A stretch of DNA of 64,000 bases. Origin: Kudoa neothunni (Eukaryota; Cnidaria). The translations under genes were made by a program, and so were the position numbers. The stretch lies in contig OZ199838.1 of assembly GCA_964304625.1 (NCBI GenBank), positions 15,314,001-15,378,000 of the forward strand, written 5' to 3'. Below, one piece after another: positions 49,263 to 63,330 of this stretch; position 1 is the first letter of the stretch, and every line of letters starts with the position of its first letter. The notes beneath the pieces were generated by a model that saw only the letters and a list, made by a program, of their open reading frames with translations, did no database searches and was not told where the DNA came from.

Positions 49263-51230
49263 AAATAGGGTGGGGGTGTTACTTGACGGATGCTTATCTC
49301 TTTAGGCGTAGATTTAAAAATGTCACATGTGTCACAGCGCAACGTGTAAGACTTTGCTTTGATTCTCACTTAAGTGATATCACTAACTTCCTAAACCATT
49401 GTTATATGGAAGATTCTACAAGTGTATTCACTCCACATAAATCATGCTTTACATCAGATATTACAGTTAACACTCAGAAAATGCCCGACATATCCATTGA
49501 AAATTTTTTCAACAACAGTCATGTTGATCAGATGGATAAAGATAACACTTGCTCAAATACGAAGGGCCTTTTGAGTGATCCTTCATATTTCAATCACGAT
49601 GAGTTCAAAAATGTTATATTTCATGATTCCCATTTATGGTGTTATAAAAATCAAGTCTTTTGTTTGAGTGTTTGTTTGCTAATAAAACTCACCACTAGAT
49701 AAGAACCAACATTGGAATTATGGCTATTTGTTTGAATATGGGTGAAAAATTGCCATTTAGAAAGCGTTTGTTGGAATCTCCCCCGATGATGATTGGCGGT
49801 GTTGGTATGAATTCTCCTGTTTGACATAGAGTGTGTAATTCCAAATAGTTCCTCTAGCAGTCGAAGTGGATTCGCGCGGAGTGTTTCCTCGTTCGTTTGA
49901 GAAGGAACTTAGAGATGCTTATCTTTCAATGTTCATGCAACTCCAGCCACGAGTACATACTCTCACATCCTTGCTTTGTGCATTGTATGATTGCTTCTTT
50001 TTTCAGGTAAGATATTTAATTAATGTGGATCCAACTTCTCGCCATCTTCAACAACTGTATATCAACTGTAACAAATCATTCAATGTAATACTATCGAACG
50101 ACTGAATATTCACCCATTAATGTGTGATTAGAATGAACGAATATTTTTCTATTACAATGGTTATGGTGTTCCAGATCCAGAACCGGATGGGTCAATCTAT
50201 TTGTCTACCTTTGTGAGAATTTTGTGTTTGGTTGGTCGAATTGTCTATTTTCGTGTAGAATGATAGAGGAATAAATGTGTATGAAAAAATTTCCCTAAAG
50301 GAACTCTATCAAAAAGAGAACCCCAAATCGCTAACTATTTTGGATTGCTCTTTTTCCGGTATCACTTTCAAATTAAAATCATTGTTTGATTAGAGTGTTT
50401 TTAGAATACGTGTTGGATTCCTTGTTGGATGGAGAAGTGGAATGTGGCCCTAAAAGTGCCCTCAATAAATTCTCCATATTTCTAGGTGCAACTAGAAAAA
50501 ATCAAGTGCTACCCTTAAACTCAGAACTTCCTACCGATATTTTCACTATGTGTTTAACATCCCCGATAGAAACAGCCAATATTTTATTTCATTTTCGAAA
50601 AGCTAAGAAAGCCAACGCGAATTTTAGCATTAACGACGTGAAAAAGTAAAATATTTTTCGGTAGATGCTGTAATAATGCATTATGTAGGATTCCTGGTGT
50701 TAATAACGACAGAAACACACTTAAAGGGGAAATCAACTGGATATACACTACGATCATGGACACAATTGCGTATGCTTCTTTGCCATTAGGTGAGTTTGTT
50801 TATTCTGCACCTATATAAATAAATTTTGGATAACCAGTGGTTAATTACTTTTAAAATAGCAAAATTTCTCCAACTCTACAGAGGAGATTTACTTTTAGCG
50901 GGGTTGATGCGAAATTTTTTGCTGGCTTCTCGATTACTAGCACCCTTCAATTGCAATCCGGTTTCCTTTCCTAAATTACCTCGTACAATACACCAACATT
51001 ACCTGTGGCAAGTGTGGGACTATCACTTTGAACGAACTATGAATTTCGTCCAACATCATGAACACGCTTTCACCTCTCAACTTCATTCTGACTTTTTTAT
51101 CAACCAAATCAAATCATTTGATCATTGGTTAAAAATACCGGGGAAGTGAAAAATTTGTACATCCCGAATATTTGACACAAGCACTCCAAGTAGTTTTTTA
51201 TTCCATTGATTAGAGGTTTGGACAACTTGT
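49263..51230 (+). CDS. rptor: Raptor (regulatory-associated protein of mTOR), N-terminal part, frame-damaged sequence
   Basis: The scaffold subunit of mTORC1; this part covers the caspase-like RNC domain. Blocks aligning with vertebrate Raptor in order: LTDAYLFRRRF near the start; TNIGIMAICLNMGE (VSVALVLCLNVG) about 49700-49745; PLAVEVDSRGVFPRSF and YLSMFMQLQPR (CARLECWIDP... NWQPR) 49850-49955; RYLINVDPTSRHLQQLY (RYKQSLDPTVDEVKKL) 50010-50065; ERIFFYYNGYGVPDPEPDG (ERVLFHYNGHGVP) 50135-50195; LTILDCSFSG about 50330; ELPTDIFTMCLTSPIETA 50525-50580; CRIPGVNNDRNTLKGEINW and TTIMDTIAYASLPL to 50789; after a 70-bp intron GDLLLAGLMRNFLLASRLL, FNCNPVSFPKLPR and WQVWDYHFE. A 19-bp intron is needed at 50646-50664. 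Several one-base shifts relative to copy 2 look like sequence errors. The ARM and WD40 regions are not found downstream. Confidence 0.85.
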
Positions 51231-52728
51231 CTGTCGTATAATTACCCATTTGAAATACAATTCAAAGTAAAAGCGTAGCTTAATTTATCACATTATTGTT
51301 AGAAAATAAAAACAATTAATAAGAGAAATAATGACTTATGTTAGTTGCTTACAAATTTAATTAAAGCTATACTGTATTAGAAGGTACTTCTATTCTATTT
51401 GGTTATTAGTAATTAAACCACCAAATTGTATATTTTTGGCCTCCATCTTTTAAAAAAGCGCTTACCCGACTCAAAATTAAGTTTTCGTCCTTCTAGATCA
51501 GTGCGTCCCAGGCCTCACTGATGGGGACAGAAATTTGTGAACGTTTAATGAACCGCTGTGATGGCGCGGAAAATCTTGAGTATTGACGTGACACAGATAA
51601 TGATGAGATATTTAGATAATATGATGTACTTTGAAGTCAATATCGGGATTGTCGAAATCGCTTATTTTTACGTAACGGTTAATACCATAAAAAGTACAAA
51701 AGATAATGACTAATTATATAAAAATTAATAATAATACTTAACACGTCTTCACCCAAATCTTGCCTCATTTAGAATCATATATCCCTCCCTTTTTTTGATT
51801 AAGCCCAATTCAAATTGATTAATTTTGTATTTATATTCATTATTTTTGGTTTATTACCTCCGTATTCACAAGTCTTTCCTATTGAAGGCTGAAATATCAC
51901 GAGTTTCATCAGACGCGGTTTTTGACGGGATGAAGAACTAAGGATGTTAATTTTTAAGGTTCATCGATACATTAAGTTAGATCTGATCAAACACGTTTTA
52001 ATTTTAACGAGAAAAGAAATATATATTGATTTCTTTAAAATTTTACTGCGATAGAGATCTTTATTCAAAGTTATAAACGGGTTAAGTTAAAAAATCAATA
52101 CTTTTGAAAGATATGGGTGACAGAACTTTTTTTCAAAAAAAGTGGGGAATTATAATAAAAAGATTAGGAAAAATTGTTATAAATGATATTAACTTAATTC
52201 AAAATTTAATTTTGATGACAATCAACTATTAAATATGAACAATTAAAAAGTGGAGAAAATATATTTTTTTAATAGGAGAGTTAGTTATTAAATTATTTTT
52301 ATTTTATTTCTTGACAAATTTTGTCTATAAAATGACATAATTTGAATTGATTTTTAGCTTAATAAAAAAATAGAAAGAATATTTTCAAAGATGGTTTAAA
52401 CTTATTTATTTAAGTATTCGTTATTTATTAAATAATAAACAAGGAAGCAGTGAAATAACTCAAAATAAATGCATGTATCAGGATTAGTCGTGCAAAAGGT
52501 ATCAGACTGATTAAGGAAATTTGATTTTTATTGAGTTATTGTGGATTCTTGAGCTTCTAGTTAGTAAATTTTTTATAATGTTAATGATTTTTAATAAATT
52601 TCATTATATGTTAAGGTGGAAGCATTAATGATGATTAGTAGAACGGTTAAGTATTTAATATGGGACATATATCAAATTCTATGCAATAATGCGTATAGAT
52701 CAAAGGTCTCTAAATTACGACCCCCGAA
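51231..52728. other. No gene recognised up to the gap
   Basis: Raptor homology fades after PEYLTQALQVV and a possible LIRGLDNLSVV. Nothing further is recognised. The last bases before the Ns (CAAAGGTCTCTAAATTACGA) look like a hAT-type terminus, which may explain the assembly break. Confidence 0.4.
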
Positions 52729-52928
52729 NNNNNNNNNNNNNNNNNNNNNNNNNNNNNNNNNNNNNNNNNNNNNNNNNNNNNNNNNNNNNNNNNNNNNNNN
52801 NNNNNNNNNNNNNNNNNNNNNNNNNNNNNNNNNNNNNNNNNNNNNNNNNNNNNNNNNNNNNNNNNNNNNNNNNNNNNNNNNNNNNNNNNNNNNNNNNNNN
52901 NNNNNNNNNNNNNNNNNNNNNNNNNNNN
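52729..52928. other. Scaffold gap (200 Ns)
   Basis: A run of exactly 200 Ns. The sequence immediately after it repeats the block that begins at 40825. Any open frame across it is meaningless. Confidence 1.
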
Positions 52929-53058
52929 GTAATTTAATAATAGATGGATTATTTAATTTATCAATGTATAATTTTGTTTCAAAACAATTATCATTTAAAG
53001 TTATTTTAGCACATTTAAAATTTGAGATTATCGGATAAGAATATTATTTCAGGCTTGT

Positions 53059-53942
53059 TTAATGTTGCATGACAACGCGCACATTTCCCGTCCCTGTTCT
53101 CTGCGCATGTATATTATAATTACTGCAATAATATTGCGTGAATCGCATCTCCTGTTGATATTGTATACGTCGATATATTTGCGGAATGGTATCAACATAG
53201 TCACCACAAATCTTCAAATTTGACACTCCAATCTCATCACCAAGATGATTCTTGCGTGAAAATGCCATGTATATAATAGGCATAGTTTTGATTAGATGAG
53301 GTTTCTCGTTTTCATTACTTTCACTTTTGGGCAGAATTATTCGTGTATCAAGCGATTTGAAATGATTTTTAAAGCAACCCAACAAAAATGATCTGATAAA
53401 CGGCTGAGACAAGGTGATAACAATAAATTTTCCTTCGGGTTTCAGCATTCGAGACATTTCCTCCAGATATTTCTCAGCCTTTTTACGATTTGCCTTGTTA
53501 TCTTTGCAAAAGAGTGAATCAAACAACGCCTTGTCGATAATAATATCAAAGCGCTGATCTTCGTATGGCATCTAAATCAATCCAACAAAAGTTGTGAATT
53601 CAACTGAGAAACATTTGTTACATTCAGCGCATCATTAACTTGAAAGTCTATTGTTGGATGGTCGGATTGATATTTTGATTTCATATAATCGACACAGCTT
53701 TCCACGACGTCCGAATGAATAACATTTTTGAAACCTTTTTTTTCCAATTCACAAGCCAACGTCGAAAATCCAGCTCCCGGTATGAGTATGTCCATTTCGG
53801 TGGAAATGAGATCGTTCATCAGCTCACCCTCTAATTCATTAAAATCGGCGTACCAATCAACTTTTGACTCATCCTTGTTGGCGATGCTCTCCCAAAATTC
53901 TTTTTTATCAAATTTTGTCGCATCCCACGTCGTTCCGACCAT
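53059..53942 (-). CDS. mettl13-N: METTL13 N-terminal methyltransferase, second copy
   Basis: Identical protein to 40955-41838, with exons 53622-53942 and 53059-53571 and the same 50-bp intron. Most likely the same gene assembled twice. Confidence 0.85.
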
Positions 53943-56900
53943 TATAAAATATGTTTTACTCTGTGCGTGCGGCGATAAAAACGAGGATTTATTTGGGATT
54001 AACTTCGCTTGTCTGGAGGGGGTTTTTCAATCACTTCAGGTAGAGTTATTTCTTGTCTTATTTTTTGAGGTATACCTTTTGAGCTGCAATAATACTCGAT
54101 TAGCCCCTATTATTACAAACTTCAATAGAAACTTTTTCCGCTCAATTAGGTGAACAATTTTAATAATTTATTTTATAGTAAACAAAATAGCTTAGAAACA
54201 AATCAGGGAATTAATGAAATTATCCGTCGGTATATGTGTGAAAATAAAAAAAAATTATTGAGCGCCATCATTAACCCAAAATGAAAATATCCTAATTATC
54301 TCCAGGTACCCTAAGGCGCAAAAAGACAGATCAATTCCTGTGTAAATATAACTTAGAAATATTGGAAGTTTATGGGTGTGGCATTCATTAGAATAGTTAA
54401 TAAACGCCTTTTTATAATTACCGAATTATACTTTAACTCAAATCGGCGGGATTACATTCTAATTTGAATGAACTCGGGTCATTCAATTATTAACCACGAA
54501 TTTTAAACCTGATAAGGTATTAAAAAAATCTGAACATTGACGCCTCGCTTGAAAATATTAGTGAGTTTATCTAAAGTATTAAGAATAGAAGCTTCGGTAA
54601 TACCGCCAACGTATGTTTCCTTTCATTAATTTAAATCCCATTTTATACATTATTTTCATAAAGATGCTAGAAAATCTAGAGCCTGTGGTTAAAGTTTTTC
54701 GTTTTAGAGTTGCTTTCATTCTTATTGGAAATTATCCAGTTATGGCTATGTTTTTAAACTTGTGTTTTGCGTAAAAACTGCTACAATAGTTTTTGTGATT
54801 AAATAAAATTTTTAAAATATGATTTAAATGCCTACTTACATCAGATAATTTGACGGTGATCAACTTTAATGACTAGTAAATCAAAAAGGAGAACTTAACT
54901 GTTAATTATAGTAAGTTTTTACTATTCTATTCAGACAAAGTAAAATACTACCTTTAAATTATTTTTAATCTTTGAGTGAAATTTGATAGAATATTATTTA
55001 TCATTCATTTGAAGTTATTTAGTCACAAAATCTTTAAAATTGTTATCCTGTTGATGCACGAAATTAGAATTAATGCATGTGGTACTAAGTAATTTCCATT
55101 TTGATACTTAAATTGTGATACTTCAAATTCTTTATTTGCTGTACTTTTTTGTTAGATTACGAAAAATTTTTCTGCGCGTAATAATATTTGAATATTGCAG
55201 ATTTATGGTTTAAGTTAATTTTGTTTCGTGTATGATTCTATAAGATTTAACAACGAGCTTTATAACTCCATATAAAATTTAAAAGACCGGAATATTAGAA
55301 AAATATTAAGTTTATGTTTTTTAGTATGATATCACCTTTTTATAATCAAGGATTTCTTTTTTTATAAATCTCTAAATAATAATTATAACAATAGTATCTC
55401 TTGTGAGGCAAATAACTCAGCGATAGAGCCGGAAAAAGTTAAGGTAATGCGCCGAAAGTTTGGAACATTAAATTGATTCTATTTATATAACGCATGTGTT
55501 ATTAAGGAGAATGTGCCTAAGGATAGGTTTTTAAATAGTATGTAGGAATATATATTATAATTTTGTTGTATATATTTTTAAGAAAATGGTATATTACATC
55601 CAATCAAATTAATGACTTCCGATTATATTTTTCGGTTAATTTAAAAAAACTGAAATTTAAATTAGTGTTGTTTTAGAAAATAAAATAATTAACATAATTG
55701 TGTATATAAACTTCGTTATATTCATTTGAGTCAACATCAGAGTTCAAAACTTAAAATTTCTTACAAGGAAATGTGTGACAAATCCATTTACATATTTAAG
55801 CTAATTTTATAATTAGCTAAATAGAATATCTGAGAATAATTATGTTATTAACTTATTGTGCAAGAGCATCCGACAGAACTTATAACTCATTGAGAAAGGA
55901 CTACAAGAGACTCAGAGACCATAAATATTTTTATTTCGATGAACAATCCTTTTCCAAGAGTTATTTGATTTTTTGCAGGCGGATAACATTGAAGTCGACG
56001 TTACTATAATAATATGAAAGGAAATCATACATTCATATGGATTTTTACGATAAGAGTTTTCGCCTAAAAGTAATTGTCCATTTTGCGTTTTGATACAAAT
56101 GCTAATATAGTGAGTCTCAATAAAATTTTAATAAATAATTACATGAATTTTTACACATTTGTCTAAAAAATTTATTTACTAACGTTTGAAGGTGTCCATA
56201 AAATACATTTATAGATATTATTTTTATAAATATTATAATTAAACATGTTAATAAACTGTATCATTAAGAAAAAATATGTCAGAACCTATTAAATTGTTAA
56301 TCCATATGTTTAATATTTAGTAAATAGAGGTTTACCATATATGTAGAAAAATTGAAGATCTTTATGGATGAAATCGAAATATTTTGTTGCATATTCTTGA
56401 GATGCTTTGTTTCGTGTGTTTCCGTGTTTTAAATGGATCAATTAAATCACTTTTTTTAATATTTCGATGATTAATATATAATAGAACTAATACACTTGAA
56501 AATATGTTTAATGGAAAAAACCTGAGGTTATTTAAACGCTTACATGAATTAAATCGATTAAAATACCGATAAAAGTAACAATAAATAAAATTTCTTATCT
56601 AACAGAAAATTCTTTTCGAATACATTCAGCACTTCGCATTAACCATCGGTATTCCTTATATTGAGACGTAACGAATCCAAAATCACAAAGAATCAGCCTT
56701 TAGAAATAATTTTCTAAGGTTCAATAAATGAAGACAACAATGGATTATGTAAAAGCATAATTATTATGATTGATAAATAAAATACTAATTAGAACCAACT
56801 TCTTTAATAATTACTGCAAAAGGACGAAAATATTACTCATTAATTTATTTACACAAAAAATTAGATAATAAAGAATTGAGGATAGATTTTCTTCGTTAAG

Positions 56901-57099
56901 ATAAAATAAGAATATCATTCACATCAAATTTATCGTAAGAATATGTAATTTATATTCCAACGCAAGTATTCCGATAAGGACAGTCAGATATTAAAATTTT
57001 GCGAATAAAATTAGCTACATATTGATATTGTCTTGAAATTCTCAAGTAAGATATTACCATGTATTTGTAAGAGGTAAAAATATCAAAAATTGAAAAAGT
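53943..57099. other. Duplicate of 41839-44995, no gene
   Basis: Same content as the first copy; nothing supported. Confidence 0.5.
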
Positions 57100-57171
57100 G
57101 GAGAATGAGGGTATCGATCCCACTACCTCTCGCATGCTAAGCGAGCGCTCTACCATTTGAGCTAATCCCCC
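57100..57171 (-). tRNA. trnA-AGC: tRNA-Ala (AGC), second copy
   Basis: Identical to 44996-45067, including the T-arm mismatch. Probably the same gene assembled twice. Confidence 0.88.
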
Positions 57172-58992
57172 GACGTACGATTGGGGCTGAATGCGTTGAT
57201 ATATACAAGTGAGTTACCTATATTTAAGTTACCAGACATTTTTATCTAATTAATTTTTTTGATGAGTTAACATGTATTTTATTCAGAATTAATCCACTTC
57301 ACTTACAGGCATTTCGAATATTCAACAAAAAATTATTGCATGACACTTGATAATAATACGTGTAATTCTGTATGACGCTGAACACGTTTCATATTGCCTT
57401 AGATGAATTATTTGCTTTCCAACTAAATATTAATAATAAGATAGAAAGAAGTATCATTTGGAACAAGAGGAAAATTGCATCACAATGACCGATTAGACGA
57501 TTTCAAAGATGACTCAATGGAATCGTTTAGATTGGTTTTTAACTTTTACAGCCCAAAATTATTCATTTCCAAAATACTACACAGATCAGAATTAATTTTT
57601 ATACCCATTAAATTTTTAAAACGAAACTCAAACGCAATCGATAGTCTATTTCTTGGGCCTGTTTAATTTCAAGGTACACAGCGGCTTAACTCCATAAATT
57701 TTTCTATTTTCCATTGTTTAACACTTCAATAAAATTAATAACAAAGTATTAATACGGAACACATGTATTTAGAAAGCATATGTACGTAAAAATTAGTTAT
57801 TATACTTGAAGGTGCTTACGACACTTCATTTCGCTCTCCGGTTTAATAAGTATAATCTAGCCATTGAAAGTATTGATAATTTGAAATTTCTTTACGTAGT
57901 GGATTTTATTAGCCAATAACATCAATTTTTGTGAAATTAATGATTTTTAATACACGAAACAATAAGCTTCTTAGCCATTTCATCGAAATGTGCGCGTGCT
58001 CCATTTTTTATCTGTTTAACCATTCTTATTTGTCAGTCATATTATTTATGTTCAGAAAATTAAATATTTTTAAAATATAAGAGAAAATTATCATCGAACT
58101 AAATTGAGGTAACAACATATATTAAAAAAACCATGCACATTTTATTTGTATCACGTATAGTGATAATCCAATCATAATACTAATTATTTCAAATTTACAA
58201 CGAAAAACGCAAGGGATATATTTTAAATCATTTAAAACTGTATAAATTAATTTGCACATCCAGAAAACACATTTTTTGCGTTGTGCAACGTATTTTATAA
58301 AAAGTAAGTTGTTCCGTCACGACAATAGTTGGGTAAATAATGATTTTCAATATTTGTTAGAAGTTTAAATACATATTTTACACAAAGAAACGAATTTATT
58401 AAATGGAGCATGCAAGTTATAAAGTACAATGAACTTCCGATTATCCAGAAATAGCGCCATCCGAAACACATTAGGAATTTTATTTTGATTTTATAAAATC
58501 TAACCATTGATAAATATTCGGTAACAGAAATCTTTCCACCGGCAAAAAGAATTGCCGTTCTCAGATATTTCGTATAATCGAGGTTTCATCGTATTATAAT
58601 TCAAAAGAATAAAATATCTCAACAAAATTTTTATTCAACAACATAAATATATTATCTTGAAAAATTCTTTATTTTTTTTTAAATCAAACATCAGTTAATA
58701 AATATATACTTAAAAATAAAATACCTTAAAAATTAAGTAAAAATATCTTTTTTCTCATTTAAAAAATTTACTTAAAAACTTTAATTTTTAAACATTTATA
58801 ATATAAAGCTTTTTCGGATGCTATATTTGATTTTATCCATGAATTAAATGATTATTTTTCTTATGATTAGGTTGAATACTTTTTAAAGTTTGATATTTTT
58901 ATTTTAATTATCAACGTTCAGTTCGACTTAACATTTTCAGTATTTGGACTGACTATCGGATATTTTTTGAAAAACATATGGGTCGCTTTTAA
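57172..58992. other. Duplicate of 45068-46888, no gene
   Basis: Same content as the first copy; nothing supported. Confidence 0.45.
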
Positions 58993-60189
58993 CCCTCTAA
59001 CGATCATAAGAACAACTTACCCCCAACGATCATTTGGGGTCGAATCGACCCCACATTTTTATTTTTCTTTACTAAAAAATATTTTGTTTCAGTTTACGAA
59101 ATATGTAAGAAATCTATCGAGAAAGTTTTGAGTAAATTTAGGTTTACTAACCCATTAATCTTCGATAATCCGTTAATGTACGGATTCAGACAACTTCGTC
59201 ACATATCGTTAATATTACATACTGAAGAAACGGCGGCTACATTATGAAATGAGATTTATCTATACAAACTAATTTAATGATGTCAATTATTGCAATTTTA
59301 GTGAAATTAAAACAAATAAATATAAAAAGTAGTTTTACGATTTGTGCGCTAAAAATAACGCATTCGAATGTTCAGTCGTATCATAAGACCATTTACGAAG
59401 TATATTATTCCGCTTGGTTTAATTTTTTCAATTTTTAAACAGTTAATGCGACATCAAGCTGAATGGTCATTGCAAAAATGGCGATCGCACAATCCGTAAA
59501 TAACAACAATGAAACATTGATTTTACTATCAATGTCATATAGATTGCTGAGCCTAGTGGAGAGTTAAAAAAAATATTTTTTGAGCGTGTTCTTGATGTAG
59601 ATTCTTTTGTAAGACTCTAAACTAACCTTGATTTATTAATCAATGAAGTATCGTATATGCCCAGATGGTCGTCATCAATTTCTCGAGAGACATCCTCATA
59701 TACATTACCAGACGACTCATCGTTGTGAGATACAAAATTAAATTCAGAATCCATAGACATTCTCCTGATACTAAATTACTATTGAAGGGAAAAAATATTT
59801 TATATTACCTGATGCAATCAATCAACGAAAGTGTGCACGAACAGTGTTCGAATAGGTTGCGTCAGATCAGTTCAAAAATTAATTTTGATTTTCCTTAGAA
59901 TTCTGTCGGTAACATTTTTTAATATATCACATAACAAATTTATTGAATTTATGTACAAAATGACGAAATAAAAAGATGGGGTCGAATCGACCCCAAATGA
60001 TCGTTGGAGAGTATTCTTTGAATTTCGTCTACGTAAAAAAACCTAAATTATCCAATATTCCTCAGGTGCTTAGAAGAATATATTTATAAAGAATAGCTTG
60101 AATCCAAAAACATTGAAGCTAAGGGAGAAAAAGTTATACGTTATTCAACTTTAGTTTGGGGTCGAATCGACACCAGTATCGTTAGAGGG
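58993..60189 (+). mobile_element. piggyBac-like element, second copy
   Basis: Identical element with the same TTAA flanks and TGGGGTCGAATCGACCCC subterminal repeats as 46889-48085. Because flanks match too, this is block duplication and not transposition. Confidence 0.85.
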
Positions 60190-60193
60190 TTAA

Positions 60194-61371
60194 AAACGGT
60201 TGCGAAAGTATGTTTCGAACGATAAAGTTTAATTCAAAAAGTTATCGGAGTCTCAAAATAACACCATTAACTGCTTAAGAACATTATTGGATCTGCTATA
60301 AAAACACAAATTAATATAAAATATCTAAATTTATTATTTCAAAACTAAAGTTGTAAAATCAGCACACACGTTAAGACTCAACTCGATCACAGACATATTG
60401 CAACATTAACGTTCAATAATTTCAGAATTGAATAATTATCAATAATTTCACATCTTTTTTTTTTTTAAATCACACTGAAATTTAATTTTAAAGAACAAGT
60501 GGGAAGACCTGTATGGTACTACTTTACATCTAGGCCTATTCCAATGATTCCAAACAATTTCCTAATGATATTCTCTATAATATAATTAGTATATTATTTT
60601 TAATCTTTTATGTCGGTTAACAAGTTTAATGAAGACTAAAAATTCTTGTACATTTGTGGATTAATGTGAGGATTAGCCAAAATTAATCCACATCACAAGT
60701 TCGCAAAGATTATAAACAGATTCCACATAATATAGTTGACGCATAATGAAACATAATTATGATTCATAAATTTACGTAAATTATGCCGGATAATGTAAGA
60801 TATGTATAAAAGGTAGCTTATATAATTTTTAGGAATATTTTTTCCAAGATCAATATCTAATGCAGATTTTGACAGCACGTACGACATTTATTCTAATAGG
60901 CGACGAAGAATTCGTAAATTAAGTTGAATAAGTTAGATAACTTTAGAAAACCTTATATTTTATTGTATTCACAATAGATATAATTGTAAATCTATCCTAT
61001 AAGAATCACAAATCTACCATATTCTTCGTCAAAGATGAACATATCAATATACTAATCAAATTTTATCCAAATATAGACTCGAAAATTGGATAGAAGCTTA
61101 TAGATTAGATTTTATAATCCCCAAAATTGGGATAGGATAATTTAGCTAGTTAATTGTCAGTTTTGTAATGCGTATTACTTTCCCCAAAACATAAAACTAT
61201 TATTGAGAATTTCATGAATTTTTTTAAATCATCAAGCGCATTTTTACTGCTCGATTCATGGCTCAAATTATACAAAAGCAATCAAGCGCCCTTCGAAAAT
61301 CTAGCTTTTAGACCGAATACTTAATCTTTCTTTTAAATAAACTGAAGCAGAACTCTTCACTATCATGAAAA
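60194..61371. other. Duplicate of 48090-49262, indel-rich
   Basis: First differences from copy 1 appear at about 60246 (A/G) and about 60482 (one extra T), followed by many single-base length differences. No gene. Confidence 0.5.
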
Positions 61372-63330
61372 ATAGGGGGGGGTGTTACTTGACGGATGCT
61401 TATCTCTTTAGGCGTAGATTTAAAAATGTCACATGTGTCCCACAGCGCAAACGTGTAAGACTTTGCTTTGATTCTCACTTAAGTGATATCACTAACTTCC
61501 TAAACCATTGTTATAATGGAAGATTCTACAAGTGTATTCACTCCACATAAATCATGCTTTACATCAGATATTACAGTTAACACTCAGAAAATGCCCGACA
61601 TATCCATTGAAAATTTTTTCAACAACAGTCATGTTGATCAGATGGATAAAGATAACACTTGCTCAAATACGAAGGGCCTTTTGAGTGATCCTTCATATTT
61701 CAATCACGATGAGTTCAAAAAGTTATATTTCATGATTCCCATTTATGGTGTTATAAAAATCAAGTCTTTTGTTTGAGTGTTTGTTTGCTAATAAAACTCA
61801 CCACTAGATAAGAACCAACATTGGAATTATGGCTATTTGTTTGAATATGGGTGAAAAATTGCCATTTAGAAGCGTTTGTTGGAATCTCCCCCGATGATGA
61901 TTGGCGGTGTTGGTATGAATTCTCCTGTTTGCATAGAGTGTGTAATTCCAAAATAGTTCCTCTAGCAGTCGAAGTGGATTCGCGCGGAGTGTTTCCTCGT
62001 TCGTTTGAGAAGGAACTTAGAGATGCTTATCTTTCAATGTTCATGCAACTCCCAGCCCACGAGTACATACTCTCACATCCTTGCTTTGTGCATTGTATGA
62101 TTGCTTCTTTTTTCAGGTAAGATATTTTAATTATGTGGATCCAACTTCTCGCCATCTTCAACAACTGTATATCACTGTAACAAATCATTCAATGTAATAC
62201 TATCGAACGACTGAATATTCACCCATTAATGTGTGATTAGAATGAACGAATATTTTTCTATTACAATGGTTATGGTGTTCCAGATCCAGAACCGGATGGG
62301 TCAATCTATTTGTCTACCTTTGTGAGAATTTTGTGTTTGGTTGGTCGAATTGTCTATTTTCGTGTAGAATGATAGAGGATAAATGTGTATGAAAAAATTT
62401 CCCTAAAGGAACTCTATCAAAAGAGAACCCCAAATCGCTAACTATTTTGGATTGCTCTTTTTCCGGTATCACTTTCAAATTAAAATCATTGTTTGATTAG
62501 AGTGTTTTTTAGAATACGTGTTGGATTCCTTGTTGGATGGAGAAGTGGATGTGGCCCTAAAAGTGCCCTCAATAAATTCTCCATATTTCTAGGTGCAACT
62601 AGAAAAAATCAAGTGCTACCCTTAAACTCAGAACTTCCTACCGATATTTTCACTATGTGTTTAACATCCCCGATAGAAACAGCCAATATTTTATTTCATT
62701 TTCGAAAAGCTAAGAAAGCCCAACGCGAATTTTAGCATTAACGACGTGAAAAAGTAAAATATTTTTCGGTAGATGCTGTAATAATGCATTATGTAGGATT
62801 CCTGGTGTTAATAACGACAGAAACACACTTAAAGGGGAAATCAAACTGGATATACACTACGATCATGGACACAATTGCGTATGCTTCTTTGCCATTAGGT
62901 GAGTTTGTTTATTCTGCACCTATATAAATAAATTTTGGATAACCCAGTGGTTAATTACTTTTAAAATAGCAAAATTTCTCCAACTCTACAGAGGAGATTT
63001 ACTTTTAGCGGGGTTGATGCGAAATTTTTTGCTGGCTTCTCGATTACTAGCACCCTTCAATTGCAATCCGGTTTCCTTTCCTAAATTACCTCGTACAATA
63101 CACCAACATTACCTGTGGCAAGTGTGGGGACTATCACTTTGAACGAACTATGAATTTCGTCCAACATCATGAACACGCTTTTCACCTCTCAACTTCATTC
63201 TGACTTTTTTATCAACCAAATCAAATCATTTGATCATTGGTTAAAAATACCGGGAAGTGAAAAATTTGTACATCCCGAATATTTGACACAAGCACTCCAA
63301 GTAGTTTTTTATTCCATTGATTAGAGGTTT
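61372..63330 (+). CDS. rptor: Raptor N-terminal part, second copy, frame-damaged sequence
   Basis: Same exon blocks as 49263-51230. Some stretches read better here (CYLTDAYLFRRRFKNVTC; ECFLEYVLDSLLDG across the splice near 62500; IPGSEKFVHPEYLTQALQVV after about 63250). Others read worse (one extra A in GEINW at about 62844; one missing A in the GEVECGP stretch near 62547). Neither copy gives a continuous frame, but where one breaks the other is usually correct, which points to random sequence error. Confidence 0.83.

Larger units (their letters stand above)
40825..51896. repeat. 11,072-bp block, copy 1 of a near-identical direct repeat
   Basis: Every base-level landmark compared (METTL13-N exons, tRNA-Ala, piggyBac ends, Raptor exons) recurs 12,104 bp later at 52929-64000. 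The left boundary of copy 2 is exactly the last N of the scaffold gap; the right boundary is the end of the window. From about 48140 (60245 in copy 2) the copies begin to differ by single-base indels, mostly in homopolymers. See the findings for the artefact interpretation. Confidence 0.95.

Noticed and set aside
52616-53038. 140-codon frame running through the Ns
   Set aside because: Most of it is gap sequence and has no coding meaning.
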